A stretch of DNA of 64,000 nucleotides from Desulfatibacillum aliphaticivorans DSM 15576 (GCF_000429905.1 NZ_AUCT01000027.1:34760-98759); one strand, 5' to 3'; counted from the stretch's first letter, positions 25,221-34,360 are shown. A program made the numbers and translations. Notes: a model not told the origin generated them from the letters alone.

Positions 25221-27034
25221 TGTTGATCCTCCCTTTTACCCGGCCTGAAAACAAGCTTGGCTGGACAAGAGTCAGCGGCTTCGCTTCGGGAGTCATATTC
25301 CGCCCCGGCCGTGTTGAGAGCGATGTTCCTGAGTTCGATCAGGGCGTCTGCTACCTGCACTCCCGCCGGACATACGTCCTGGCAGCGATAGCAACTGAGA
25401 CAGGACCAAAGCATGCCCGCGCCTAAAGCCATATCCACCCGTCCCAGCCCTATGGCCCTGATGATCTGGGAAGGCATCAGGCCGAGCGTTTCAGCTGGAT
25501 TGTCGCACAGGCCGGGAACCGGGCAGGCGTTGGTGCACATCTCGCACCCCATGCATCTGGCCGCCGTGGCGCCCGGGAGGGTTTTGTCCATAAGGCTTTT
25601 CAGAGAATTTTTGGGATTCTTTTTCCCCAGCTTAATCGGTCCGGGGTCGGAACCGGACCATCCGTAGGATGCAGCCTCCCTTGTCCTTTGGATAAGACCC
25701 GTTAAAGCTCCGTCAGAGTCAATGCCCGTAGACAAGGAAGGATGAAAGGAAAGCGGAGACAAAAGCGAAAAATCCACGTCTTTTTGCTGGAACAACAGCC
25801 CGCGCGTGGACTTCCATATCTGCTTGAGTTGAATGCCGGCCGGGCAGACGTTGGAGCATTTGTCGCAGCAAGTGCAAAGCGTAAGCCCTGTGCCAAACGT
25901 GCATTTCTCCTGCTCGGTCAATTTGTGCAGCCCGCCTTTGAGCATGCGGATTTTTTCCGAGGGCAAAATGCAGTCGTTCCCTGTCAGAGAATGAAGCACA
26001 GCCATGGATTCGTTAAGATTGCAGGCGGAACAGTGCACGCATGCGTCAAGCTCTATGGCCCGGATTGTGGCTGCGTTCGCGGGATGCACCCGCTCCCAGT
26101 CGGTCACTGAGTTGATCAGCAGAGAAAGAGGCGTGGAAAAAACATGAAACAACTTGGTAAAAGGCAGGGAGGCAAGCCCGGCAAGGCAAAGTCCCACATG
26201 CAGCCAGTAAAAAAAGCTGACGGCGCCCGGTCCGTTGGCCCTGGAAGCAGCCGGTCCAATGGCCTTTGCCAGAAGATAGCCTGCCGGAGCCCACTTATTG
26301 GAAACATGGCAGGACATGCAATAAGATTCATGCACGTAAAAACCGTCTTCCGCCAGTCCCGGATCATGGGTCCGCCCGGCGGAAGCAAGGGCGTTGTTTT
26401 TCTCCCAATAAACCCTCAGGGCCAGTATGTCTTCTGCGTCATCATCAGGGTCAAGGCCCGCCCAGTTTTCAACCATGTCCATAAAAACATAATGGGAGCT
26501 TATCTTCACGGATTCCAGCAGAAATCCGGAAAGCATGACTAAAATCAGCAAGGCCAGGAGCGCCAAGTCGTCTCTCCCGGTCTTCATGCGGGGCTGACGG
26601 GAGCAGATGCGGCGGCAAAAGGCCATGCTCAGTCCGGCAAGAACCATCAGCCCGGTTAGCTCGCGAAGAAAAAACAAGGGATTAAGACAAATGTAGTCCG
26701 GGCCGAACAAAGGCTCTGCGAATATGCTTCCCAATGCGTGAAACGCCAAAAGCCAGATAAATCCCCAAAAAATCATCATATGGGAAACCCACCTATACAG
26801 GCTTTGACGCAAAATTTTTCTCTGGAAAAGGACGTCCAGGAAAAAGACTTTGACCAGAACAAGCAGCTTAAGGCTGAAGAATGCGCTCCCCAGGCCCACG
26901 ACGGATGCTGCAAGCCGCTTGAGAAAGGATGACTTGTCTTCCTCCCACGCGTCCTTGCCGAACCAGGAGCCGACTTTATAGGCCCCTCCCGCGACAAACA
27001 CGGCCAGGCTGATCAACGTTAATGTGTTCAACAC
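25217..27034 (-). CDS. Membrane Fe-S/cytochrome subunit, HdrE/HdrC (FadF-like) fusion with a c-heme motif
   Basis: 605 residues. About six membrane segments (HdrE/NarI-like) are followed by a periplasmic-type loop with CMSCH at 239-243, a c-type heme-binding motif, then another membrane segment. The cytoplasmic part has ferredoxin-like clusters CTCCDKCSNVCP, CMGCEMCTNACP and CLSCYRCQDVCP plus an extra CVHCSACN. The protein ends by overlapping the HdrB-like gene. The architecture fits a quinone-interacting electron conduit taking electrons from cytoplasmic ETF or thiols. The CXXCH motif is unusual for this family and deserves checking. The GTG start lies ~12 bp after AGGAGG, with a five-codon ORF between them. 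Confidence 0.85.
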   Translation of the reverse strand: MLNTLTLISLAVFVAGGAYKVGSWFGKDAWEEDKSSFLKRLAASVVGLGSAFFSLKLLVLVKVFFLDVLFQRKILRQSLYRWVSHMMIFWGFIWLLAFHALGSIFAEPLFGPDYICLNPLFFLRELTGLMVLAGLSMAFCRRICSRQPRMKTGRDDLALLALLILVMLSGFLLESVKISSHYVFMDMVENWAGLDPDDDAEDILALRVYWEKNNALASAGRTHDPGLAEDGFYVHESYCMSCHVSNKWAPAGYLLAKAIGPAASRANGPGAVSFFYWLHVGLCLAGLASLPFTKLFHVFSTPLSLLINSVTDWERVHPANAATIRAIELDACVHCSACNLNESMAVLHSLTGNDCILPSEKIRMLKGGLHKLTEQEKCTFGTGLTLCTCCDKCSNVCPAGIQLKQIWKSTRGLLFQQKDVDFSLLSPLSFHPSLSTGIDSDGALTGLIQRTREAASYGWSGSDPGPIKLGKKNPKNSLKSLMDKTLPGATAARCMGCEMCTNACPVPGLCDNPAETLGLMPSQIIRAIGLGRVDMALGAGMLWSCLSCYRCQDVCPAGVQVADALIELRNIALNTAGAEYDSRSEAADSCPAKLVFRPGKREDQQ

Positions 27035-27045
27035 TGTTTGAGCAT
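27028..27045 (-). promoter_or_regulatory. Five-codon leader ORF overlapping the start of the membrane Fe-S gene
   Basis: AGGAGG (plus-strand CCTCCT at 27047-27052) is followed 1 bp later by an ATG opening MLKQC-stop, whose TGA overlaps the GTG start of the next gene. It could allow termination-reinitiation coupling, or be chance. Confidence 0.25.
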
Positions 27046-27513
27046 ACCTCCTACGGATTATTGTAAATTACCGCCGGGACTCTCTTTTTCCCATTTTTCT
27101 CCACGGAGGTCCAGAATGTTATAGTGCAATAAGCCGGCCGAATGGGCGTGCGACCGCACAAAATTATATAAAACAAGATAATACGAACGTTTCAATTTTA
27201 GGAGCCGCCCGTCAAAAAGTCAATAACTCGTAAAGATAAAGACAATGATGTTTAGTATGAACAGTTTCAATGATTACTCAAAACACAGAGAGGGGCCTGA
27301 AAAGCAAAAGTTAGGTTTTCGCCCCCACGCGACAGCAGCATCGCAAAAAAACTACTGCGCGGCGCGGGCTGACAGCATGGGAACGAGTTCGAAAAAACAT
27401 GAACCACGGAACACACGGAAGGCGCCGAAAGGTCGTTTTCTGTGTTTTCCGTGTCTTCCGTGGTTAATATGACAGTTTCTTGGGTTTCGGAAGTTAGTTT
27501 TTGACCAACAAAG
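27035..27513. other. Intergenic region upstream of the HdrB/HdrC-like operon
   Basis: 479 bp with no credible gene (a 75-residue plus-strand frame is formed by the repeat). It presumably holds the promoter of the minus-strand operon and contains the palindromic repeat at 27402-27465. Confidence 0.5.
27402..27465. repeat. Interspersed palindromic repeat (AACCACGGAA... type)
   Basis: The left arm 27402-27420 and right arm 27447-27465 pair almost perfectly (AACCACGGAA-NN-CACGGAA) around a ~26-nt centre. I recognise the motif (ccacggaacacacggaa / ttccgtggtt) as one that recurs in many environmental bacterial genomes. It has no coding content. Confidence 0.7.
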
Positions 27514-27915
27514 TTAACAGCTTATTGGCTTCCCCAGGCGCACGGCCATGGCTGTTCCCAACCCCACGCACCAGGCGTTGATGAACATGTTGGGCAGGGA
27601 TTCACCAAGCCCCATGGCGTACATGCCGTTTTGGATGTTGAAGGAAAAGTCTATCAATCCCAAAAAAAGCAGCCCGCCCGCGCTTATCAGGCCTAATGTC
27701 CGGCCCTTTGGTGAGCCTTTCAGCAAAAGGATTCCCGAGGCGATCAGGCCCAGGCAAAGCACTCCGTCCGGCAAGGGAAAGGAATGCTCAAAGGCAAAGT
27801 AGCCGTCGGGCGGGTTTTCCGGCGCCAGTCCGACCGTGAAAAAAGCGATCCAAAAACAAATAATTCCCGCGCCGGTAATGATCTGCAGCACAGCCAAGGC
27901 CTTTGGTTTTTCCAT
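27514..27915 (-). CDS. Small four-helix membrane protein of unknown function
   Basis: 133 residues with four hydrophobic segments (about 9-28, 49-66, 74-92, 105-124) and an N-terminal MEKPK. The middle has a Phe/Pro-rich loop (FAFEHSFPLPDGVL). No domain recognised. It lies 41 bp after the start... that is, downstream, of the acyl-CoA dehydrogenase in transcription order, so it may be co-transcribed with it. Confidence 0.65.
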   Translation of the reverse strand: MEKPKALAVLQIITGAGIICFWIAFFTVGLAPENPPDGYFAFEHSFPLPDGVLCLGLIASGILLLKGSPKGRTLGLISAGGLLFLGLIDFSFNIQNGMYAMGLGESLPNMFINAWCVGLGTAMAVRLGKPISC

Positions 27916-27956
27916 TTCATCCCCCCGGATTATGTTGTTTTTAAGTCTGGCTCAAC

Positions 27957-29075
27957 TTAAATCAAAGCCGCTTTCCCCATCATTTTTTGCTTGATTTTGG
28001 AAACGTTTCCCGCAATGCGGCCGGAAAAAATCAGGTCGTGCAGGGTCACGGCCAGTTCGCTTCCTTCCTCCGGATTCACGTCCTCCAAAATGCCGAGAGC
28101 CACTTTCAAAGCCTTTTTGGACATAAAGCGGAACGAAACCGGAATCATGGCCAGGTCCGGATCGGGCTCTCCTTTTTCCAGTTTTTCCGCGCCGTATAGG
28201 GCCAGGGCGAACAGGCCTTTGCACAGGGAAAGATAAAGCCCCAGGGCTTCCAGCTTATCGTCCGAAGGCGCTCCGGCCTTTTTTAACTGCTCGGCCAGCA
28301 ATTCCCCAATGCGGTCCATGCCGCCGCACACAGGCCCCATCATCAAAATGTCTTCGGTATCCCGGAAGGCTTTGACGATGGTTTCGTAACCCTGGTTAAA
28401 AGGCCCAAGCACGGCGCTTTCAGGAACCTTGCACGCTTCCAGGACGATTCCTCCGTGGGGCGACGGCTTGAAAAAGTCCAGAGCCATATTTTCGCCCACG
28501 GTCAGGCCAGGAGTCTCGCGGGGAACCAAAAAGGCCGTAAACTGCTTTTTCCCCTCCTTTTCTTCCGTGACTGCAATCACCGCGTACATGCCCGCGATGG
28601 GGCCGTTGGTGAGATAGGCCTTTTCCCCCGAGATCACGTAGCTTCCGTCCTCGAAGAGCGCACGGGTTTTCATGTGTTTGGGATGGGCGCCGGTTTTGGG
28701 CTCGGAAATGGAAAGGGACATGGTCATTTCTCCCTTTGCCAGCTTAGGCAGCAAATCCTCTTTTTGCTCACGGGATCCCATGTTCATGATAAGAAATTTG
28801 GCCGCTGCAAGGTGGAGCATCCACGAAACCGTCAGGCCCAGGCTATGCCCCGCCGCGCCAAGAATACGGCCGCACCGGGCTATGTCGGTGTATCCGCCGC
28901 CCTGACCGCCGAATTCCTTGGGAACTCCAATCCCCAGAAGTCCCGCCTCGCCCATGGCCTTCCACAATTCCATAGGGAATTCTTCGGCCTTATACAGTTG
29001 GGCTGGGGCGATGCGGCCGGCGGCAAATTCCTTAACGGCTGCTTGCATTTTATTCACAGTTTCGTCGGTTTTCAA
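27957..29075 (-). CDS. Acyl-CoA dehydrogenase family flavoprotein, atypical C-terminus
   Basis: 372 residues. N-terminal and middle domains are typical of the family (GEAGLLGIGVPKEFGGQGGGY; SLSISEPKTGAHP for the flavin/substrate region; YVISGEKAYLTNGPIA). The C-terminal helical domain is short and divergent: the usual GG-GY...R-D/E...I-EGT stretch that carries the catalytic Glu in many members is absent, and the protein ends with HDLIFSGRIAGNVSKIKQKMMG. It may be a specialised dehydrogenase using another base, or a non-catalytic paralogue. It precedes a small membrane protein and follows the DUF3999/DUF2339 pair by 12 bp, so they may be one operon. Confidence 0.85.
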   Translation of the reverse strand: MKTDETVNKMQAAVKEFAAGRIAPAQLYKAEEFPMELWKAMGEAGLLGIGVPKEFGGQGGGYTDIARCGRILGAAGHSLGLTVSWMLHLAAAKFLIMNMGSREQKEDLLPKLAKGEMTMSLSISEPKTGAHPKHMKTRALFEDGSYVISGEKAYLTNGPIAGMYAVIAVTEEKEGKKQFTAFLVPRETPGLTVGENMALDFFKPSPHGGIVLEACKVPESAVLGPFNQGYETIVKAFRDTEDILMMGPVCGGMDRIGELLAEQLKKAGAPSDDKLEALGLYLSLCKGLFALALYGAEKLEKGEPDPDLAMIPVSFRFMSKKALKVALGILEDVNPEEGSELAVTLHDLIFSGRIAGNVSKIKQKMMGKAALI

Positions 29076-29087
29076 AACATAGGCTCC

Positions 29088-30500
29088 TTACTGCTTGTCA
29101 GGCATTTGTCGGGACAGCTTCCAGGCCATAACCGCCACAACGACCGCCCCAAGGCACAAAACAGCCCATAGAATAATGCGTTTCCAGGGCAAAGGGGGCT
29201 TGGGCGGCGTTAAAGCGGCTTGGCCCCCCAATTCAAACTGGAGGCTGGCATTGGCGGGCTTAATCAGGTTCGGCATGTTATCGGGGGAAAGGCCCGACAG
29301 CAAAGGATCCACCAGGGCGTCCCCCCTTTTGTATTTAAAACTGCCGAAGGCCAAGGTAAAGGGCGGTTCCCCCTGGGCCACAAAGCATATGGTATGGGGC
29401 TGGTATCCGATCTTAAAGCGCGGCAGGCCGGGCCCCATGCCGCCTTCCCCCTGGTTGACCGCCAGCTTCCAATACAGGGCGCCCCGGGGCTCGAACGTAA
29501 TGGTTTCGCTGGCGATCCGGGTTCCGTCCACGTTCAGGTCGTAAATCAGGCCGGAAAACGTTTTGGTCCACGGCATATCTTCCGCATCCCGGCAAAACAG
29601 GCTGGCCTTGACCAGGGTGTTTTTCTGGGGCAAATCCACTTGCACGCTTTGGACCGGAAAACGTCCGGGGCATTGAAACAGATACTCCTGGGGCTCCTCC
29701 CCGCGCACCGCCTGCAAATCCATGGTTCGCGCCTTGGGTTCCGTTTTGGTCACCTTTTTACGGTCCTTGCGAAAACGCGCCGTGACTTTATCCAGGACAG
29801 CCCCATCCTTGCCCTTGGGCCAGGTCAGTTTGAGATACTTGTCCATGGGTTCCGGGAGCGGGATTTCGTTGCGAATCAGTTTGTGCTCGCCGAAAGTCAT
29901 GTCTGCCAGGGCCGCGTCATGGGCGATCCTGCGCCAATTGGACAGGTCCGAACTGGCGTAAACGTCCACCTTGGATACAAACCCGTTTTCGGTGTGGGAC
30001 CATTCCAGGGTCAGTCTATCCAGGCGTTTTTGCCGGTCGGCGCTGTTATCCATAAAAGCCGAGACGTCCAGGATATAATAGGAGACGTAGGAATCCTCGC
30101 CCGCCTGGGCGCCGCCGTTAATATTCACCAGGGCGCCTTTGCCGTCGGTTTCAATATGGATGTTTACGGACGACTCCCTGCCGTCTGCCGTCGCCAACAC
30201 GGGAAAAAGAGGCAGAGCGTTTTCCGTGTACACGGGCTTGAGGCTTTTCACCTCGGACGGGCTTTTCAGCAGCGTGTGGGGAACCACCTGCTCGCCGCCG
30301 TTGAAAATGCGGAGATCTCCCAAAGCCGGGTCCACGATCCAGTGGTACACCTCGTCCGGGGTTTCAAACCGGTAAATCGCCGATTCCCCCGGAGTCTCCA
30401 GGGCGATTCCATAGGCGAAATCATTGGGTGCAGGCTGGCAAAAGCCGGTTGCAGCCAGGGCCAGGAAAAATATCAATGCGGTTTTTACAAGCGTCTTCAT
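29088..30500 (-). CDS. DUF3999 domain protein, secreted/membrane-anchored
   Basis: 470 residues. A signal peptide (ALIFFLALAATGFCQPA) leads into a large beta-rich extracytoplasmic region with two discoidin-like (galactose-binding-type) folds suggested by LTLEWSHTENGFVSKVDVYASSDLSNWRR. A single C-terminal membrane segment (about 440-460) and a short tail follow. DUF3999 proteins are usually encoded beside DUF2339 proteins, as here with a 4-bp overlap (ATGA). The function of the pair is unknown; an envelope role is likely from topology. Confidence 0.8.
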   Translation of the reverse strand: MKTLVKTALIFFLALAATGFCQPAPNDFAYGIALETPGESAIYRFETPDEVYHWIVDPALGDLRIFNGGEQVVPHTLLKSPSEVKSLKPVYTENALPLFPVLATADGRESSVNIHIETDGKGALVNINGGAQAGEDSYVSYYILDVSAFMDNSADRQKRLDRLTLEWSHTENGFVSKVDVYASSDLSNWRRIAHDAALADMTFGEHKLIRNEIPLPEPMDKYLKLTWPKGKDGAVLDKVTARFRKDRKKVTKTEPKARTMDLQAVRGEEPQEYLFQCPGRFPVQSVQVDLPQKNTLVKASLFCRDAEDMPWTKTFSGLIYDLNVDGTRIASETITFEPRGALYWKLAVNQGEGGMGPGLPRFKIGYQPHTICFVAQGEPPFTLAFGSFKYKRGDALVDPLLSGLSPDNMPNLIKPANASLQFELGGQAALTPPKPPLPWKRIILWAVLCLGAVVVAVMAWKLSRQMPDKQ

Positions 30501-33415
30501 AAATTGTCATCCTTGATTTGCTGGGGAGGCAACGGCGCCGTGTATCCGATGACCACCATGAGAATTCCCGACCCGATAAAGGACGCCACCCTCCACAACG
30601 CGCCTGAATGGGAGAGGTCCACAGTGATGAGTTTGAGCGTTACCACGCCAATCAGGCCCGCACCGGCGAACCATACGATTCGCCAGCCCTTTTTGCTGGC
30701 TGCGCCGGTCAGGGCCACGGCCCATAGTGTCCAGAACAGGGAAAGGGCCATCTGGAACAGCATGGAGTCCCACAGCCTGTTAAAACGGATGTCCGCGAAA
30801 TTCACCACGGACCTGCAGAGAACCGCGTTGCTCACAATAAAAATCAACAGCCCTAAAAACCCAAAGCAAAGAATTTTAAACCCATGGTCGTCCACCGTTT
30901 TCCAGGGGCTTTGCTTGAAGCCCGCGGCCGCAACGCATAAAATAGTCAGCACAAAGGCCTGGGTAAGCTCCAGGGGGTTGACCACCGGGATATAAGGCAG
31001 GGGAGTGGGATCACCCGGATGCACAATGGCGGCGATGCACCATAGGAGGCAAAAGGCCAGGATCGGCCAAAGTACGCCTCCCCGATAAAAGGATCTGTTC
31101 CAGGAAACCGGCCAGCCGAGGCTGTTTCCTTGAAAGAGCAGCAATCCGGCGAATAGGCCGGGAATCAAGCCCCAGGCAACCATGGGCCAGACCTTGGCCC
31201 CATTGACCAATTCATCCAGGCCCCAAGAGGCCTGGGACGCCAAAAGGAGGATGACCAGCCAGCAGCCCAAAGCGTGCCATATTTTGGAGGCTTTTTCCGG
31301 AGCTTCGCCCTCGTGCTGCTTTAAAATAAAATACAAGACCGCCAGGGCGCAGGGCCACGCCGCCCAGCCCAGCTTGGCTAATGGGTTGTCATGGTAGAAG
31401 CCCTTGTCCAGTCCAAGCCAGTAGAACAAGGTCAGGGCGGGTGCGAATCCAACGAGCGCATAGCCCATGGCTTTCCAATCCAGTTTTTTGATGAGTGCAT
31501 GCATGGCCAGAGCCGTGGCTGTTATAAACAACAGGGCCATGTTGGCCGTGTAGGAGGCGGCCTCCCAATAGTCCATGGTGTGAGGAATATGCAGTTCCAC
31601 CTCCCGCAGGCCTCCGGCCAGCCACCATAAAACGCCCCAGGCCAATAAGACGAGGTGCAGGGGCTTTTCCATCTCCCCTGCTGCGTCTTTATGTTTGTAA
31701 TAAAAATAGGATGAAAACAACCCGCCCAGAGCCACAAAGGCGAAGCCCAGGCAGTCGCTGTTCACCACCGGCGTCAAATGGCGGGAATGCCCCAGGTTTT
31801 CCACCAGGAAAATGGCTCCGGCCAATTGCAGCAAGAAACCAAAGAAACGGGCGAACACCCGGTTCTGGCGAATGCCTATCCAGATCAATCCGGCCCCTTC
31901 AAAGGCGTAAATGGCGGAGGTCCACTTGCCGCTAAGCCCCAAAGGAATCGCCAGACTCACAAAGACCACGCATAAGGCCAGGAACGATTCCGTAAGCACC
32001 TGGAGCCCCGGAATTTGCCTTTTCCACAGGGCCTTGGTCAAAATCAGGTAAAAAATGCTGGCGCCCAGAGCCGTATAGGCCAGGCCGTAGGGGATGTGCT
32101 TGACAAGAACGGATTGAAAGGCGAAGGCAACGATGGGCGTGCCGAAAACCAGGGTCCCGTCCACAAAGCCCCGCAAATGGACCGGCTGGCGGAGGGCGAA
32201 CAACACCGCGATGCTCTCGTAAAACACAAAGAATATAATCAGGAAAGGTTCGGTGGAGGCGAAAAGCTCCGGCTTATAGTGATTGGCCCCCCACAATCCG
32301 GCCACGCCGAAAGTGAACATAAATCCCAGCAGGTTCAACTCACGCCAGGATTTATACCAGGCCACGCCGAGAATGCCCAAACCCAGGACCGCATAATAGG
32401 AAAACAATATGACGTGCTGCCCGGCGCCCGAAGAAGTCAGCACCGGCGCCAGAAAGCCGCCCACCATGCCGATAAAGGCCGTGGCCCGGGCGTCCTGAAA
32501 AACCGCCACGGCGCCCATCAATCCCACCAAAACGACCATCAACCCGAAAGCCATGCCCAAAGGCATCAGGTGGTACAGCTTGGCTGCAAAAAACACGGTC
32601 ATATACAAAATGCCGATGCCGCCGCCCTGAAGCAAAAGCGCAAATCCTCTTCGCCTCTCCCGCAGGCGAAATCCCAGGATGGTCATGGCCATGGCGAGGA
32701 CGGCCACGGTCATAAACCGGTATTCTATGGCCACGTGATACCGGGTGGTGGCGTACTTGAGCAAAAAGGCCACGCCGAAAAACAGGACGATGATTCCTAT
32801 CCGGGCCACCACATTACCCGTGGTGAAGAAGTTCCTGATGAATTCGGCCGCCTTGTTCACACCCTGCTCGATGGGGTTGATCGGGCGTCCAGCAGGCGGC
32901 TCCTGGGTTGCAACCGCCCTTGCCTGAGGCCTGGGCGGGACGGGAGGCGGCGCCGGCCTGGGAGTCTCTTTGGCATGCTGCTTTTCCATGGTCGCCTGTT
33001 TGGCGGCGGCAGGCTTGTCAGCCGGTTTGACAATGGCTTTGGGGGCTTCAAATTGCGGCGTAGGCCGCTGTGCTTCAAGGCCAGGGGAGGGTTCCGGCCG
33101 AACGTCTTCCTGCGGTTCGGGCTGGGCCGCCCGGGCCGAAGCCTTCTCCTTTTGCTTGGCTTGCTCCGAACGCATGGCCCTGATGTCTGCCTGCATCTGG
33201 GCCAGCCGGGCTTCCAGGGCGCTAATTTTATCAAGCAGCCTCGGGACTCGTCCCAAGATCGCCCCCATGTAGGCGCCTAGTGCAAAGCCGCCCAACCCAA
33301 AGACAAAGGCCAGGCTAAAGCCGATATGGAGGACTTCATAACCGATGGCGGCGCCTAACAGGCCGCAAATCAGCATGAATAGCACTCCGAATGATAAGCC
33401 GAAGATAATCGCCAC
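30497..33415 (-). CDS. DUF2339 multi-spanning membrane protein
   Basis: 972 residues. After two hydrophobic N-terminal segments there is a coiled-coil (LLDKISALEARLAQMQADIRAM, ~60-85), a Pro/Ala/Lys-rich linker (~90-180), and then more than 20 predicted membrane segments through to the C-terminus. GTG start with GGAGGG 5 bp before. DUF2339 proteins are large polytopic proteins without known biochemical function, often paired with DUF3999. The pair here precedes an acyl-CoA dehydrogenase gene at close spacing, but a functional link is not established. Confidence 0.88.
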   Translation of the reverse strand: MAIIFGLSFGVLFMLICGLLGAAIGYEVLHIGFSLAFVFGLGGFALGAYMGAILGRVPRLLDKISALEARLAQMQADIRAMRSEQAKQKEKASARAAQPEPQEDVRPEPSPGLEAQRPTPQFEAPKAIVKPADKPAAAKQATMEKQHAKETPRPAPPPVPPRPQARAVATQEPPAGRPINPIEQGVNKAAEFIRNFFTTGNVVARIGIIVLFFGVAFLLKYATTRYHVAIEYRFMTVAVLAMAMTILGFRLRERRRGFALLLQGGGIGILYMTVFFAAKLYHLMPLGMAFGLMVVLVGLMGAVAVFQDARATAFIGMVGGFLAPVLTSSGAGQHVILFSYYAVLGLGILGVAWYKSWRELNLLGFMFTFGVAGLWGANHYKPELFASTEPFLIIFFVFYESIAVLFALRQPVHLRGFVDGTLVFGTPIVAFAFQSVLVKHIPYGLAYTALGASIFYLILTKALWKRQIPGLQVLTESFLALCVVFVSLAIPLGLSGKWTSAIYAFEGAGLIWIGIRQNRVFARFFGFLLQLAGAIFLVENLGHSRHLTPVVNSDCLGFAFVALGGLFSSYFYYKHKDAAGEMEKPLHLVLLAWGVLWWLAGGLREVELHIPHTMDYWEAASYTANMALLFITATALAMHALIKKLDWKAMGYALVGFAPALTLFYWLGLDKGFYHDNPLAKLGWAAWPCALAVLYFILKQHEGEAPEKASKIWHALGCWLVILLLASQASWGLDELVNGAKVWPMVAWGLIPGLFAGLLLFQGNSLGWPVSWNRSFYRGGVLWPILAFCLLWCIAAIVHPGDPTPLPYIPVVNPLELTQAFVLTILCVAAAGFKQSPWKTVDDHGFKILCFGFLGLLIFIVSNAVLCRSVVNFADIRFNRLWDSMLFQMALSLFWTLWAVALTGAASKKGWRIVWFAGAGLIGVVTLKLITVDLSHSGALWRVASFIGSGILMVVIGYTAPLPPQQIKDDNL

Positions 33416-33698
33416 GCGCCCTCCTTATTTTTGCCGGGTGAATTGAAAATGAGGAAAATCTCACCCAAGCATATAAAAAACCGCCGTTTTTTGAAAGCCG
33501 ATTTTTTTCTTTACTGCCACCGAACAAGGCAAACCCCGCCCACCAGTATCGAAATTAGCCTAAAGCGTATTTAACCGGCCAGCCGCGGCATGCAATGCCG
33601 GGGGCCGCATGGTCCGGGCGGTCAATTTTTCTGCGCTGAGTTTTTTTGAAGATTCGTTCGTTTTCTTCACTTGACAGGAAGTCGGGTTTTCTTTAGTC
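33416..33698. other. Intergenic region between DUF2339 and a TetR gene
   Basis: No gene. It contains the palindromic 30-bp repeat at 33577-33606 and a TTGACA-type -35 box at 33671-33676 whose -10 partner (TAGTCT, 17-bp spacer) is weak. Confidence 0.5.
33577..33606. repeat. 30-bp palindromic repeat, identical (inverted) to 63637-63666
   Basis: The sequence starting GGCCAGCCGCGGCATGCAAT is the exact reverse complement of 63637-63666. The other copy forms one end of a 218-bp element. Here only this end is recognisable. Confidence 0.75.
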
Positions 33699-33717
33699 TT
33701 TCGACCGAGGGTCGAAA
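33699..33717. promoter_or_regulatory. Probable TetR operator, perfect palindrome
   Basis: TTTCGACC-GAG-GGTCGAAA, 8-bp perfect arms, lies directly after the weak promoter and just before the TetR start, as expected for autorepression. Confidence 0.65.
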
Positions 33718-33724
33718 ATCAACC

Positions 33725-34360
33725 ATGGGTAGGAAAAAACCGTCTATGCCGGAAATGTCTTTCAGACAGCAGAGATATAACGAGAAGCAGCAGCAAATTC
33801 TTGAAAACGCCGCGCAGCTTTTTGCGCAGAAAGGCTTTGGAGAGGTTTCCCTGGAGGAAATCGCCGCCAAGCTCCAATTGTCCAAAGCCAGCCTGTATCA
33901 TTATATAAAAAGCAAGGACGACATTCTGTTTCAACTCCATATGCAGGCCATGACCGAAAGCGCGGACGCGCTGCAGAAAGTCGTGGATTCGGAAGCGCCT
34001 TTAGTGGAGAAGCTGCGCAAAGCCATCAGGACGCTGGTGCTTATAGCAACGCGCAACGAGGTGTTGGCCTCCTATAGGATGGAATCCCGGTTTTTGCCGA
34101 AAAAGATGCGTCCCCAGGTTGTGGAAAAAAGGGACCAGATTCTGGAATGCATTCAGCAGCTTATTCGGGAAGGGCAGGAAGCGGGCCTGGTCCATTGCAA
34201 GGACTGGCGGATATCCGCGTTTGCAGCCATGGGGGCCATGAACTGGGTTCCCATGTGGTACACGCCTTCCGGGCGTCTTTCGCCGGAGGAAATCGCGGAT
34301 GTCATGGAAGAATTTATTTTCAGGGGGTTTGGGTTCAATGCGGATTCCGCTCCCGAGTAA
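33725..34360 (+). CDS. TetR-family regulator, probably of fatty-acid oxidation genes
   Basis: 211 residues from the chosen ATG. The HTH domain (NEKQQQILENAAQLFAQKGF; SLEEIAAKLQLSKASLYHYI) is clear, followed by an all-helical ligand-binding domain with a TetR_C-like WVPMWYTPSGRLSPEEIAD region common in regulators of acyl-CoA metabolism. No start has an ideal ribosome site: TTG at 33671 would overlap the -35 box, ATG at 33725 follows the operator, and ATG at 33746 is another option. It lies 75 bp upstream of a dienoyl-CoA-reductase-like gene and is likely to control it. Confidence 0.88.
   Translation: MGRKKPSMPEMSFRQQRYNEKQQQILENAAQLFAQKGFGEVSLEEIAAKLQLSKASLYHYIKSKDDILFQLHMQAMTESADALQKVVDSEAPLVEKLRKAIRTLVLIATRNEVLASYRMESRFLPKKMRPQVVEKRDQILECIQQLIREGQEAGLVHCKDWRISAFAAMGAMNWVPMWYTPSGRLSPEEIADVMEEFIFRGFGFNADSAPE

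Noticed and set aside
27245..27472. 75-residue frame across the palindromic repeat
   Set aside because: It is made largely by the interspersed repeat and lacks coding features.
29220..30995. 591-residue plus-strand open frame opposite the DUF3999 gene
   Set aside because: Composition is Gly/Arg/Gln-rich without domains, and the opposing gene has signal peptide, anchor and operon overlap.
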